Positions 1 through 9,030 of a stretch of 57,238 nt of DNA are shown here, piece after piece. The stretch lies in assembly GCF_008923205.2 (NCBI RefSeq), contig NZ_WBMS02000057.1:1-57238 (forward strand). Direction: 5' to 3'. Source of the stretch: Actinomadura physcomitrii (lineage in GTDB: Bacteria > Actinomycetota > Actinomycetes > Streptosporangiales > Streptosporangiaceae). The notes under the pieces were generated by a model that was not told where the DNA came from, searched no databases, and saw nothing but the letters and a program-made list of their open reading frames with translations. Position 1 is the stretch's first letter, and every line of letters begins with the position of its first letter. A program made the position numbers and the translations under genes.

Positions 1-94
1 AACACCCGGTCCCATTCCGAACCCGGAAGTTAAGCCCTTCAGCGCCGATGGTACTGCATGGGAGACTGTGTGGGAGAGTAGGACACCGCCGGAC
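1..94 (+). rRNA. 5S ribosomal RNA, 3' part (5' end outside window)
   Basis: The first 94 bases match the 3' three quarters of an actinobacterial 5S rRNA, with the conserved blocks CCCATTCCGAACCCGGAAG, GCGCCGATGGTACTGC and GGGAGAGTAGGACACCGCC. The 5' strand of the terminal helix is missing because the window starts inside the gene. A rho-independent terminator follows directly, so this is the end of an rRNA operon. The exact 3' end is uncertain by a few bases. Confidence 0.93.
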
Positions 95-107
95 ACATAT
101 TGGGAAG

Positions 108-132
108 GCCCCGCCGAAAGGCGGGGCTTTTT
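108..132 (+). terminator. rho-independent terminator of the rRNA operon
   Basis: A perfect 8-bp stem, GCCCCGCC (108-115) with GGCGGGGC (120-127), closed by a GAAA tetraloop and followed by five T residues. It lies 14 bases after the 5S rRNA. Confidence 0.93.
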
Positions 133-259
133 CCCTTTGCGGCCGGAGCCGAGCAACGGCGGTGCGCGGACGCTAGATGAACGAAGTTGTTCGTTAGAGT
201 ACGGTGAATCTCGGTCTCTTCTCGACGTCCGCCTATGTCCAGTGAGGACGCTTGCCGAC

Positions 260-1026
260 ATGAGCCAGCCGCAAGAGCCAGCCCAACCGCAGTGGGGAGG
301 CCCGCCTCCGCAGCCAGGACCGTATCCGACGGCGGGTCATCACGGGCAGCCGTTGGCCCGCCTGAAGCGCCTCAAGGTCCGCCGCCAGGAGTGCATCTCG
401 GAAGCCCGCCAGGTCTCGGATATCCACCACCGGGATACCAGGGAACCTTCTACCAGCAGGCCGGTGGGCCGGTGGGCTCTCAGGCGCCTTCCGGGCGGGG
501 GCTGAACTGGTTCGGTGTCGTGGTCGCGGGAGCGGCGCTTCTGCTGGTGGTCTCCACGGTCCTGCCGTGGGTGCGGGTGTCTGTGGACGGGCAGTGGCTT
601 TCGCCGAGCGCCACCCAGCACGTCGAGAGGTCGTTCAACGGGTTCGAGGGCAATGTCGGCTGGGGTTACCTGACGCTGCTGTGCGCCTTCGCGGCGGCCG
701 CCCTCGGCGTGCTCGGTGCCGTTCTCCGGAACGGCCGGCTCGTCGGTGCGGCGGCGATTCCCGGGCTGCCCGGCTTGGTGTCCTTGGGGCTGGTGCTCGC
801 GCGCCTGGATTCCGCCAGGTCCGCAGTCGTCGACGGTCAGGTCCACGGGATTCCTCCCGCGCTGAGAGTTGTCCTCGAGAAGAAGCTTCAGACGTCGTTG
901 GACGTCGGCTGGTTCCTCGCGCTCCTGATGACCCTGGTGGTCATCGGTGTAAGCGTCGTGGCGTTCATCATCGCCGTCGGACGTCCGGCCGATGCGGGGC
1001 GGCAGCAGCCCGTGCCGGGACGTTGA
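260..1026 (+). CDS. four-helix membrane protein with proline-rich N-terminus; apparent frameshift
   Basis: The C-terminal two thirds encode a small integral membrane protein with four hydrophobic segments, at about 520-575, 655-715, 745-800 and 905-985, typical of short actinobacterial membrane proteins of unknown function. The best start is ATG 260, preceded by GAGGAC at 244-249, and it opens a typical Pro/Gly/Gln-rich cytoplasmic head (MSQPQEPAQPQWGG). That reading frame runs into basic, non-typical sequence after about 350. The frame one base back then carries on the Pro-rich head (PPEAPQGPPPG, PPPGYQ) and all four helices. The helix frame alone is open from 235, but it has no ribosome binding site there and starts with untypical sequence. 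I therefore infer a one-base deletion or -1 shift near 330-370, either real or a sequencing error. Confidence 0.6.
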
Positions 1027-1138
1027 GCCACCGCATTGTTTCTCGCTGGCAATTGCGTGACAATTGCGGGGCCCGAGGTGCTGGTGGTGCGGGGATGCCG
1101 GCCGGTGATGGTGCGGCCCGGGTCGTGATCGGAGAGAC

Positions 1139-3409
1139 ATGCTCAGGCGTACTTTATTTGGTGCGTCCGTTGCCACGGTGGTGGTCGCGGGAACGGTGAC
1201 GTACCTGGTCTCCAGTGGATCGGACGCGACGACGTCCGCGAGCGGCAAGCCCGGCCCGGGGCGCGTGCATCAGTACGCGCTGCGGAGCATGACGGCCGGC
1301 ACCGCGGCGCAGAAGGTGGCGGGGCTCCCCGCCGCGTCCACCGAGCCGTTCAGCCTCCTCGGTGTGACGTGGGACAAGCCGCGGTCCGAGCTGCACGGGA
1401 CGGTCCGGGTCCGGACCCGGGACGCCGCGTCCGGACAGTGGTCGGGCTGGCGCGAGGTCGAGCCGGAGACCGAGGACGCCCCCGACGCCCGCGAGGGCGC
1501 CGCGAGGGGAAGCCGGGGCGGGACGAGCGGGCTGTGGGTCGGGCCTTCCAACGGCGTCGAGGTGCGGGTGACCGGGCATGGCCGGACGCTCCCGACCGGG
1601 CTGCGCGTCGACCTCGTCGATCCCGGAGATCCGGGAGACTCCGGAGACCCGGCGGGCGGGGGCGGGACGTCCCGGCCCCGGGCCGCGGGCGGGGGCGGCA
1701 CCGACGCCCGGCTGGCCGCGGCCGCCGAACCGATCGACTCGCCGGCCCCGGCCGACTCGTCGAGCCCGGCTGCGGAACCGTCAGCCTCCAGCAGTGCGGA
1801 ACCGTCGCCTTCGGAGTCGCTGGCGCCGACGTCTTCGCCGGCCGGCGGCACGGCGCCGTCGTCGCAGCGGTTGGGCGCGAAAGCGGTGATCGCGCCGAAG
1901 CCGGCGATGGTGTCGCGGGCGGCGTGGGGCGCCGACGAGTCGCTGGTGAAGGAGCCGCCGGAGTACGACGCGTCGGTGAAGGCGGTGTTCGTCCACCACT
2001 CCGACACCGGCAACTCCTACACGTGCGCGCAGGCGAAGTCCGTGGTGCGGTCGATCTTCCTGTACCACGTGAAGAGCGAGGGCTGGAACGACATCGGCTA
2101 CAACTTCCTCGTGGACAAGTGCGGCACCGTGTACGAGGGCCGCGGGGGAGGCGCCGACCGTCCGGTGCACGGCGCGCACACCTACGGGTTCAACACCGAC
2201 ACGACCGGGATCGCCGTCCTCGGCACCTACACGAAGGCGAACGAGACGCCGGCGGGCGTCGCGCCGACGCAGGCGGCGCTGAACGGCGTGGCGAAGGTGG
2301 CGGCGTGGAAGCTCGGCCTGACGGGCGTCGACCCGGCGGGCAAGACGACGCTGACGTCGATGGCGCCGGACGGGACGGGCGGGAAGTACCCGTACGGCAA
2401 GAAGGTGTCGTTCTACACGATCTCCGGGCACCGTGACGGGTTCGCCACGGCGTGCCCGGGCGCGCAGCTGTACGCCATGCTCGGCGCCATCCGGACCGCC
2501 GCGAAGAAGCTCACCACCCCCGCGGTCGCCGTCACGCTGTCGGGCGCGGCGAACGTGGGCGGCCGCTACTACACCAAGAGCACGGTGACGGTCGGGTGGA
2601 AGCCGGTCGCGTCGGCGACGTACGAGGTCCGCGTCGACGGGGCGGTCGCGGCGACGCCGGCGGCCGGTGCGTCGTCCGCGGCGCTGACGCTGAAGCCGGG
2701 CACGCACAGCGTCATGGTGCACGCCAAGTACAGCGGCGGTGGCACCGCCGACTCGCCGGCGTCCACGGTCGTCGCGGACGTCACCAAGCCCGTCTTCGCG
2801 ACGCCGCCGGCGCTGTCGCTGCGGCCCGCGACGGTCACCACGACCGCCGTTCCCGTCACGCTCGGCTGGAAGGCCACCGACAACGCGCTGCTCGGCTCGG
2901 TCAAGGCGACGTCGCCGGCCGCCAAGACGTTCGCCCCGGCCACGACGAGCTGGGCGGCGACGGCGACGCCGGGCGCGGCGCAGTCGTGGTCGCTGACCGC
3001 CGCCGACGCCGCCGGGAACACCGCGACGTCCGGCACGTCGCAGAGCGTCGCGCTCATGCCGGAGGGCCAGTCGCAGCGCACCGGGCCCTGGAAGCGGACG
3101 ACGAACAGCTCCTACCTCGGCGGGTACGGGCTCTACAGCGGCACCAAGGGCGCGAGCGCGAGCTGGACGTTCACCGGGCGCAGCGCGGGCCTGGTCGTCA
3201 AGCGGCAGTCGAACGTCGGCGCGGTCGTCGTCTACGTGGACGGCGTGAAGGCCGGCACGCTCGACACCCGCGCGTCCAAGCTCGCGTACCGGCAGCTCGT
3301 CTGGACGCGGGCGTGGAAGACCAGCGGGAAGCACACGATCAAGGTCGTCGTCGCGGGGACGTCGGGGCGGCCGATCGTCTGCATCGACGGGATTACCTAC
3401 ATCCGCTGA
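1139..3409 (+). CDS. secreted peptidoglycan recognition protein / N-acetylmuramoyl-L-alanine amidase
   Basis: 756 residues. The start ATG has GGAGAG at 1131-1136. The N-terminus (MLRRTLFGAS, then a hydrophobic stretch) is a Sec-type signal or anchor. Residues 60-190 form a beta-rich module also seen in other actinobacterial PGRPs. A Pro/Ser/Glu-rich linker at about 195-245 probably spans the wall. The PGRP/Amidase_2 domain covers about 255-445, with the zinc-ligand motifs VHHSDT (about 285) and SGHRDG (about 429), plus VYEGRGG. This domain cleaves the bond between muramic acid and the stem peptide. The C-terminal 300 residues hold two Ig-like repeats (about 465-545 and 550-640) and a final beta-sandwich with a repeated VDG motif that may bind carbohydrate. 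It is monocistronic and ends at a strong hairpin shared with the convergent XPB gene. Confidence 0.88.
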   Translation: MLRRTLFGASVATVVVAGTVTYLVSSGSDATTSASGKPGPGRVHQYALRSMTAGTAAQKVAGLPAASTEPFSLLGVTWDKPRSELHGTVRVRTRDAASGQWSGWREVEPETEDAPDAREGAARGSRGGTSGLWVGPSNGVEVRVTGHGRTLPTGLRVDLVDPGDPGDSGDPAGGGGTSRPRAAGGGGTDARLAAAAEPIDSPAPADSSSPAAEPSASSSAEPSPSESLAPTSSPAGGTAPSSQRLGAKAVIAPKPAMVSRAAWGADESLVKEPPEYDASVKAVFVHHSDTGNSYTCAQAKSVVRSIFLYHVKSEGWNDIGYNFLVDKCGTVYEGRGGGADRPVHGAHTYGFNTDTTGIAVLGTYTKANETPAGVAPTQAALNGVAKVAAWKLGLTGVDPAGKTTLTSMAPDGTGGKYPYGKKVSFYTISGHRDGFATACPGAQLYAMLGAIRTAAKKLTTPAVAVTLSGAANVGGRYYTKSTVTVGWKPVASATYEVRVDGAVAATPAAGASSAALTLKPGTHSVMVHAKYSGGGTADSPASTVVADVTKPVFATPPALSLRPATVTTTAVPVTLGWKATDNALLGSVKATSPAAKTFAPATTSWAATATPGAAQSWSLTAADAAGNTATSGTSQSVALMPEGQSQRTGPWKRTTNSSYLGGYGLYSGTKGASASWTFTGRSAGLVVKRQSNVGAVVVYVDGVKAGTLDTRASKLAYRQLVWTRAWKTSGKHTIKVVVAGTSGRPIVCIDGITYIR

Positions 3410-3435
3410 CGCGACATCGACAACACCCAGAAACA

Positions 3436-3472
3436 CCGAGGGGCCCGGCGTGCGCGACGCCGGGCCCCTCGG
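3436..3472. terminator. bidirectional hairpin between convergent genes
   Basis: A perfect 16-bp stem (3436-3451 with 3457-3472) and a 5-base loop between the stop of the PGRP gene and the stop of the convergent helicase gene. There is no T tract on the plus strand, which is common in high-GC actinobacteria. Confidence 0.85.
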
Positions 3473-3493
3473 CCGTTCAGCGGCCGGCGGCGG

Positions 3494-5146
3494 TCAGATC
3501 TCCTCGCCGGCGAGGATCGCGTCGGCGTCGACGATCCGGTACGCGTAGCCCTGCTCGGCGAGGAACCGCTGCCGGTGCGCGGCGTAGTCCTGGTCGAGGG
3601 TGTCGCGGGCGACGACGGCGTAGAAGCGGGCGCCCTGCCCGGACGCCTTGGGCCGCAGGAGCCGGCCGAGGCGCTGCGCCTCCTCCTGTCGCGACCCGTA
3701 CGCGCCGGAAACCTGGACGGCGACGGACGCCTCCGGCAGGTCGATGGAGAAGTTCGCGACCTTCGACACGACCAGCACGGTCAGCTCGCCGGACCGGAAC
3801 GCGTCGAACAGCCGCTCGCGTTCGCGGACCCGCGTCTCGCCCTTGATGACCGGCGCGTCCAGCAGGGCGCCGAGCTCGTCGAGCTGGTCGATGTACTGGC
3901 CGATGACGAGGGTCTGCTCGCCGCGGTGCCGGTCGACGAGCGCCTGGATGAGTTTGGTCTTGGTGTCGGTGGTGGCGCAGAAGCGGTACCGCTCGTCGGG
4001 CTCGGCGGTGGCGTACGCGAGCCGCTCGGAGTCGGTGAGGGTGACGCGGACCTCGACGCAGTCGGCGGGCGCGATCCAGCCCTGCGTCTCCATGTCCTTC
4101 CACGGCGCGTCGTAGCGCTTCGGGCCGATGAGGGAGAACACGTCGCCCTCGCGGTCGTCCTCGCGGACGAGCGTCGCGGTGAGGCCGAGGCGGCGGCGGG
4201 CCTGCAGGTCGGCGGTCATCCGGAAGATCGGCGCGGGCAGCAGGTGGACCTCGTCGTAGACGACCAGTCCCCAGTCGCGGGCGTCGAACAGCTCCAGGTG
4301 GGTGTACACGCCCTTCCGGCGCGTCGTCATGATCTGGTAGGTGGCGATGGTGACCGGCCGGATCTCCTTCTTCGTACCGGTGTACTCGCCGATCTCGTCC
4401 TCGGTGAGCGAGGTGCGCCGGATCAGCTCCTGCTTCCACTGGTGCGCCGAGACGGTGTTGGTGACGAGGATCAGCGTGGTCGCCTCGGCACGGGCCATCG
4501 CGGCGGCGCCGACGATCGTCTTCCCGGCGCCGCACGGCAGGACGACGACGCCGGACCCGCCGTGCCAGAACGCGTCGGCGGCGTCGCGCTGGTAGGAGCG
4601 CAGCTCCCAGCCGTCCTCGACGAGGGAGATGGCGTGCGCCTCGCCGTCCACGTAGCCGGCGAGGTCCTCGGCGGGCCAGCCGAGCTTGAGCAGCGCCTGC
4701 TTCAGTGAGCCGCGCTCGCTCGGATGGACGATGACGGTGTCGTCGGCGACCCGGTCGCCGATCATGCCCTTGATCTTCTTGGCGCGGAGCACCTCCTCCA
4801 GGACCGAGCGGTCCGAGGAGGACAGGACGAGCCCGTGCGCGGGGTGCTTCTCCAGCCGCAGCCGCCCGTACCGCGCCATCGTGTCGGCGACGTCCACCAG
4901 CAGCGCGTGCGGGACGGGGTAGCGGGAGTACGTGATCAGGGTGTCGACGACCTGCTCGGCGTCGTGCCCGGCGGCGCGGGCGTTCCACAGCGCGAGCGGC
5001 GTGACCCGGTAGGTGTGGACGTGCTCGGGCGCCCGTTCGAGCTCGGCGAACGGGGCGATGTCCTTGCGGCAGGCGTCGGCCAGCTCGTGGTCGACCTCCA
5101 GCAGCAGGGTCTTGTCGGATTGGACGATGAGCGGACCGTCGGTCAA
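3494..5146 (-). CDS. DNA repair helicase XPB family (SF2)
   Basis: 550 residues, the normal length for bacterial XPB. The N-terminal 180 residues match the damage-recognition-like region seen in this family. Motif I (PCGAGKT, residues 204-210), motif II (DEVH, 298-301) and motif III (LTAT) form the first RecA lobe. VVSKVANFSIDLPEA and QRLGRLLRPK belong to the second lobe (motifs V and VI). It is predicted to be an ATP-dependent 3'-5' helicase acting in nucleotide excision repair or related processing. The start is TTG at 5146, with a weak purine-rich stretch upstream. In other actinomycetes I expect the helicase-associated gene (here at 6448-8829) to be adjacent; here 1.3 kb lies between them, including an exporter fragment. 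Confidence 0.93.
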   Translation of the reverse strand: MTDGPLIVQSDKTLLLEVDHELADACRKDIAPFAELERAPEHVHTYRVTPLALWNARAAGHDAEQVVDTLITYSRYPVPHALLVDVADTMARYGRLRLEKHPAHGLVLSSSDRSVLEEVLRAKKIKGMIGDRVADDTVIVHPSERGSLKQALLKLGWPAEDLAGYVDGEAHAISLVEDGWELRSYQRDAADAFWHGGSGVVVLPCGAGKTIVGAAAMARAEATTLILVTNTVSAHQWKQELIRRTSLTEDEIGEYTGTKKEIRPVTIATYQIMTTRRKGVYTHLELFDARDWGLVVYDEVHLLPAPIFRMTADLQARRRLGLTATLVREDDREGDVFSLIGPKRYDAPWKDMETQGWIAPADCVEVRVTLTDSERLAYATAEPDERYRFCATTDTKTKLIQALVDRHRGEQTLVIGQYIDQLDELGALLDAPVIKGETRVRERERLFDAFRSGELTVLVVSKVANFSIDLPEASVAVQVSGAYGSRQEEAQRLGRLLRPKASGQGARFYAVVARDTLDQDYAAHRQRFLAEQGYAYRIVDADAILAGEEI

Positions 5147-5321
5147 TGCAGAAGCCCCCGTCGATGATCGCGATGGCTCGTCCGGACGCCGTGCACGCTA
5201 CCCGAGGCGTGCCGGCGCGTCGCGCGTTCCGGACGGGACGGCAGGGTTCAACGCCCGATCCGCCCCGGATATTGCGTCGGCCGCCGGCGGCCCGTTCGCG
5301 GTCGCCGGTGCCGCCTGGTGA

Positions 5322-5915
5322 GGACGGCGGCGCCGCGCGGTCCTGTTCCAGAACGTGCACGGGTTCTCGGCGCTGGAGACGGGCCTGGCGTTCCTCGTCC
5401 CGGCCGTGGCGATCGCCACCGGCACCCAGCTCGGCGAGCGGATGGCGGGGCGGTTCGGGACGCGGCGGACGCTCGTCACCGGGTTCGCCGCCGGGGTCGC
5501 CGCCGGGGTCGCCGGAACCGCGCTGCTCGCCCCCGGGTTCGACATCGACGCCGCGTTCCTCACGACCGTCCCGGGACTGGTCGTGTCGGGGGTCGGGCAG
5601 GGGCTCGTGTGGACGGCGATGTGGATCACCGCGTCCACCGGCGTCGCGCCGGAGCGGCAGGGCGTCGCGAACGGGATGGCGTCCACCGCGCTGAAGCTCG
5701 GCAACGCGATCGGCCTCGCCGTGCTGACCGCGGTCGCGAACGCCGGAACGGGCGGGCGCGCCGGCGACCCGCTGCGGGCCGCGATCGCGGGCGGGAGCCG
5801 TACCGCCGTGCTGCTCGCCGCGGCCGGCATGGCCGCCGGGATGCTCGTCGCGCTCGCGCTGCGCCGCCGGCGCGGCGCGGCGGCCCCGGCTCAGACGCCG
5901 CTGGTCGAGCTGTAG
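5322..5915 (+). pseudogene. C-terminal fragment of DHA2-type MFS drug exporter
   Basis: The reading frame after a TGA at 5319-5321 begins abruptly with VLFQNVHGFSALETG. In intact 14-helix DHA2 exporters this motif lies about two thirds of the way along the protein. The remaining residues hold about four helices, an RRTL loop and the ERQGVANGMAS motif typical of the last third, and end at TAG 5913-5915. Nothing resembling the first nine or ten helices lies upstream, and 5147-5321 shows no recognisable gene. I read this as a truncated relic, although a GTG at 5355 could start a short product of 186 residues. Its last 25 bases overlap the end of the convergent DUF4190 gene. Confidence 0.75.
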
Positions 5916-6301
5916 TCCGAGTCGTGGGTGACGGCGAGGGCGATGTAGACGACCGCGAGGATGATGGAGATCACCACCGACGCCGCGAACAGCGACCAGC
6001 TCCAGATCGTCAGCCGCCGGGCGGAGGCGGGGTCGGTCCGCACGCGGCCGACGGCGAGCGCGCCCGTCACGATGCCGGGGATCGCGATGATGTTGCAGCA
6101 CAGCAGCGCCAGGACGCAGTTGCACACCAGCGCCGCGATGGCGGAGCCGTTGTTCGCCGGCGCGTAGGGGACGCCGGGCGGCCCGTACGGGTGCGCCTGC
6201 GGGCCGTAGACGCCGGCGTCGTCCCAGCCCGGCGTCCCGCCGTTGCCGTAGCCGCCGTACGGGTCGTGCCAGCCGGGCGGCACCCCTCCGTATCCGCTCA
6301 C
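5891..6301 (-). CDS. DUF4190-type small membrane protein
   Basis: 136 residues. The GTG start at 6301 has GAGGAGGCGACC immediately upstream, an excellent ribosome binding site. The N-terminal 60 residues are Gly/Pro/Tyr-rich (YGGYGNGG, HPYGPPG), a disordered cytoplasmic head. Two membrane segments follow, separated by VGRVRTDPASARRLT, the hallmark layout of DUF4190 proteins (helix, short basic loop, helix). The first helix is rich in cysteine (VCNCVLALLCCN). Function is unknown; family members are thought to be membrane scaffolds or sensors. The tail overlaps the end of the convergent exporter fragment. Confidence 0.82.
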   Translation of the reverse strand: MSGYGGVPPGWHDPYGGYGNGGTPGWDDAGVYGPQAHPYGPPGVPYAPANNGSAIAALVCNCVLALLCCNIIAIPGIVTGALAVGRVRTDPASARRLTIWSWSLFAASVVISIILAVVYIALAVTHDSDYSSTSGV

Positions 6302-6447
6302 GGTCGCCTCCTCGCGCTTGAGGGCACGGTACCGGTCAGATAGCCCACATGGTTGGACAGATCGGGCGTGCCGCCGGTTCCCTCCGGCCGCCGGTTCGTC
6401 CCGGCCGGACCCGGACGGGTCGGTGCACCGTCGGGGCGCGGACGGGG

Positions 6448-8829
6448 CTAGGACTCGTCGTCCAGCTCGGCGACGCCGGTGATGCGGTGCAGCGCGAACC
6501 GGTGCACGGCGGCACGCGTCGCGTCGTAGCCGGTCAGGAAGCCGCCCTCGACCCGGACCGGCTCGACGATCCGGCTGGACGCCTGGCCCTGCTGGTCGAG
6601 GTAGCCGATCCAGACCCGGCCGCCGCGGTCGACGGCGCCGCGCAGCCGCTCGATCGTCGCCATCGCCGGGGACCGGGGCGGCTCGCCGGACGGCGCGCCC
6701 GCGCGCAGCCGCGCCTGCTCGGCGCCGTGCCGGGACGCCTCGTCGCCGGCCCGCAGCGCGCGCACCGCCGCGGAGATCATCGAGGCGTCCGCGGCCTCGT
6801 CCGGGCGCAGCCGGACGATCTCGGCGGTCGGCGGCGGCTCGGCGCGCTGCGCGTCCGGCCGCGTCACGATCACGCCGCCGCCGGGCGACTCGGCGACCGG
6901 CGCGAGGCCCATCGCGCGCAGCCCGTCGAGCAGCTCGCCGCGGTGCAGGCTGGACGCCAGCACGGTCGGCGCGAGCCGGTGCAGCCGCAGCGCGGCCGAG
7001 CGCCGGTCGGCGAGGATCTCGTCGAGCGTGCCGGCCGAGTCCGTCCGGACGTAGGAGGACAGGGACCCGACGCGCAGGTGCCCGTGCCGGCGCGCGACGT
7101 CGTCGATGAGGTAGGTGAGCGGCTGCGGCAGCGGCGTCGCCGAGTGGCGCGCCAGCAGGCCGGTGACGTCGTCGGCGGTGCGCCCGGCGTCCAGCGCGCG
7201 GCGGATCGACTCGGGCGTGAACCGGTACACGGTCGCGCCACCGGTCGACTCGACGTCGGCGGCGAGCGCCAGCTCCCGGCTCAGCTCGGTCACCAGCGGG
7301 CCCGGCGCGACGGCGGTCAGGTCCGCCTGGATGAGGATCCGGTCGACCGGCTCGGGCAGGTACTTCTCCAGGCCGGGCTCGGGGTCGTCGCCGGCGAGCA
7401 GGTCGCGGGCGAACGGCGCGAGCTCGCCGAACCCGGTGAGGCCGAGCGCCGCCGCCTCCCGCAGCGTCCAGCCGACCAGCCGGTCGCGGGCCGGGCCGCC
7501 GCGGCGCGGCCGCAGCCACGCCAGCCGGGCCCGCAGCGCGTCCGCGTCCACCGCGGTGCCGCGCTCGGCGCCGGCGAGGATCTCCAGCGCGGCGCGGCGG
7601 GTGGCGGGGGCGCTGCCGCGCACCATCGCCTCGCTCAGCGCGTTGATCAGCCGGTCCCGGTCGTCGCGCTCCCCGGCGAGCCCGGCGGCCCGGTCCGACC
7701 GCAGCCAGCCGCGCGCCAGCTCCGTCCAGCGGCCCGCGGTGTCGCGCATCAGCCACAGGTCGTAGGCGGGGGTCGGCAGCCACTCGCCGTCCAGGTCGCC
7801 GCTGCGGGTCAGCAGGCCCGCCGCGTACGCGACCTCGACCAGCAGCGCCGCCTTCCACTCCGGGACGTCCAGCAGCGTCGCGGCGTTGCGCAGGTCGCGG
7901 ACGGCGAGGCCGCCGCTGCGCAGCACCGGCGGCGGCTCCAGCCCCCACCGCTCCAGCAGCTCCTCGACCAGCCGGACCGCGTTGAACGCCTCGCCGGCGG
8001 CGGCGCGGACCGCCATGTCCTCGCCGCGGGGGCCGCCGGACGGCTCCCGCCCGAGCGGCGGCGGCTCCGCCGGAAGGTCCTGGAACAGGCGGCCGCCGCG
8101 CAGGTGGAGCGCGACCTCCCGGGGCAGCGTGACCGTCCGGTCGTCCTCGGCGGCGAGGAGCCCGCGCGCGAGGAGCCGCTCGATCGGGGTCGCGGCGGTG
8201 TCGACCCGCACGGGACGGCGCGCGTCGGCGACCCGGCCGACCGGCGGACCCCAGGCGAGCGCGTCCAGCGCGGACCGCGCCTCCGGCCCGGCCGCCTCGA
8301 TCAGCGGCGCCGGGTCGGCGAGCAGCTCGGCGAGCCGGCGCAGCAGCCGCGCCGCGTCGGCGAACCCGCGCGGCGCCTCGCCCTCCAGGTCGGTGACCAG
8401 CGCGGTGAGCCGCTCGACGGGGTAGCCGGCGAACACCTCCAGGACGGGCGGGCCCAGCCCCGCCGGATGCGGCAGGCCCTGCCGGACGCCCGGCGCCGCG
8501 TTCAGCGCACCGTCGCCGCCGTCCCAGACCAGGCCGAACCGCAGCAGCCGCCCGACGGCGTCCGCGACCAGGTCCTCGGCGGCGTCGAGCGCGGCGGCGG
8601 GCGCGCCGGGCAGCACCGGCGGCGGCAGCACGAGCACCGCCTCCAGCACCGCGAGCGTGAACCGGTCGAGCCGGTCGAGGGCGCGGGAAACCGCGGCGGG
8701 CGTGGCGGCGCGCGAGGCGAGCGCGGTCAGGTCGGCGGGGACGGGCGCGAGGAGTTCCGGACGCGCGGACAGCAGCGCGCGGAGCTCGTCATCGGCTCGT
8801 GCGCGCAGCCAGTCCGCATACGATTCCAT
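6448..8829 (-). CDS. helicase-associated (XPB-partner) protein with WYL-like C-terminus
   Basis: 793 residues, beginning MESYADWLRARAD. It matches the actinobacterial helicase C-terminal-domain/helicase-associated family usually encoded next to XPB. It has an alpha-helical N-terminus with repeated Asp-Leu-rich segments. A middle region (about 480-560) contains the ILIQADLTAVAPGPL block that gives the family its helicase-associated name. The last 80 residues look like a WYL domain (RVWIGYLDQQGQ, VEPVRVEGGFLTGYD). There is no Walker motif, so it is probably a partner or regulator rather than a helicase (inference). A role in DNA repair is inferred only from linkage to XPB. Confidence 0.82.
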   Translation of the reverse strand: MESYADWLRARADDELRALLSARPELLAPVPADLTALASRAATPAAVSRALDRLDRFTLAVLEAVLVLPPPVLPGAPAAALDAAEDLVADAVGRLLRFGLVWDGGDGALNAAPGVRQGLPHPAGLGPPVLEVFAGYPVERLTALVTDLEGEAPRGFADAARLLRRLAELLADPAPLIEAAGPEARSALDALAWGPPVGRVADARRPVRVDTAATPIERLLARGLLAAEDDRTVTLPREVALHLRGGRLFQDLPAEPPPLGREPSGGPRGEDMAVRAAAGEAFNAVRLVEELLERWGLEPPPVLRSGGLAVRDLRNAATLLDVPEWKAALLVEVAYAAGLLTRSGDLDGEWLPTPAYDLWLMRDTAGRWTELARGWLRSDRAAGLAGERDDRDRLINALSEAMVRGSAPATRRAALEILAGAERGTAVDADALRARLAWLRPRRGGPARDRLVGWTLREAAALGLTGFGELAPFARDLLAGDDPEPGLEKYLPEPVDRILIQADLTAVAPGPLVTELSRELALAADVESTGGATVYRFTPESIRRALDAGRTADDVTGLLARHSATPLPQPLTYLIDDVARRHGHLRVGSLSSYVRTDSAGTLDEILADRRSAALRLHRLAPTVLASSLHRGELLDGLRAMGLAPVAESPGGGVIVTRPDAQRAEPPPTAEIVRLRPDEAADASMISAAVRALRAGDEASRHGAEQARLRAGAPSGEPPRSPAMATIERLRGAVDRGGRVWIGYLDQQGQASSRIVEPVRVEGGFLTGYDATRAAVHRFALHRITGVAELDDES

Positions 8830-9030
8830 GCCGTTCGCCAGCTTAGTGTCGCGGGCGTCCCGGCTCGCCGCGCCCCGCGGACGGGGCGTTTCCGCATGTC
8901 GGACGCTGCGGGGGCGGGACCTCTCCAGCGTAGGAGCGCGGCGGTGCGGCCGGTGCGGCGCCGCGGCACGTGGAGGAACGCGTGCCGGACGAGCCGTCCG
9001 GCACGATACGGGACCGGCCGGAACGGCGGG

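Noticed and set aside
3477..6125. Long reading frame of 882 codons on the minus strand
   Set aside because: Arg/Pro-rich composition and full overlap with the well-supported XPB gene in another frame; a GC-bias shadow.
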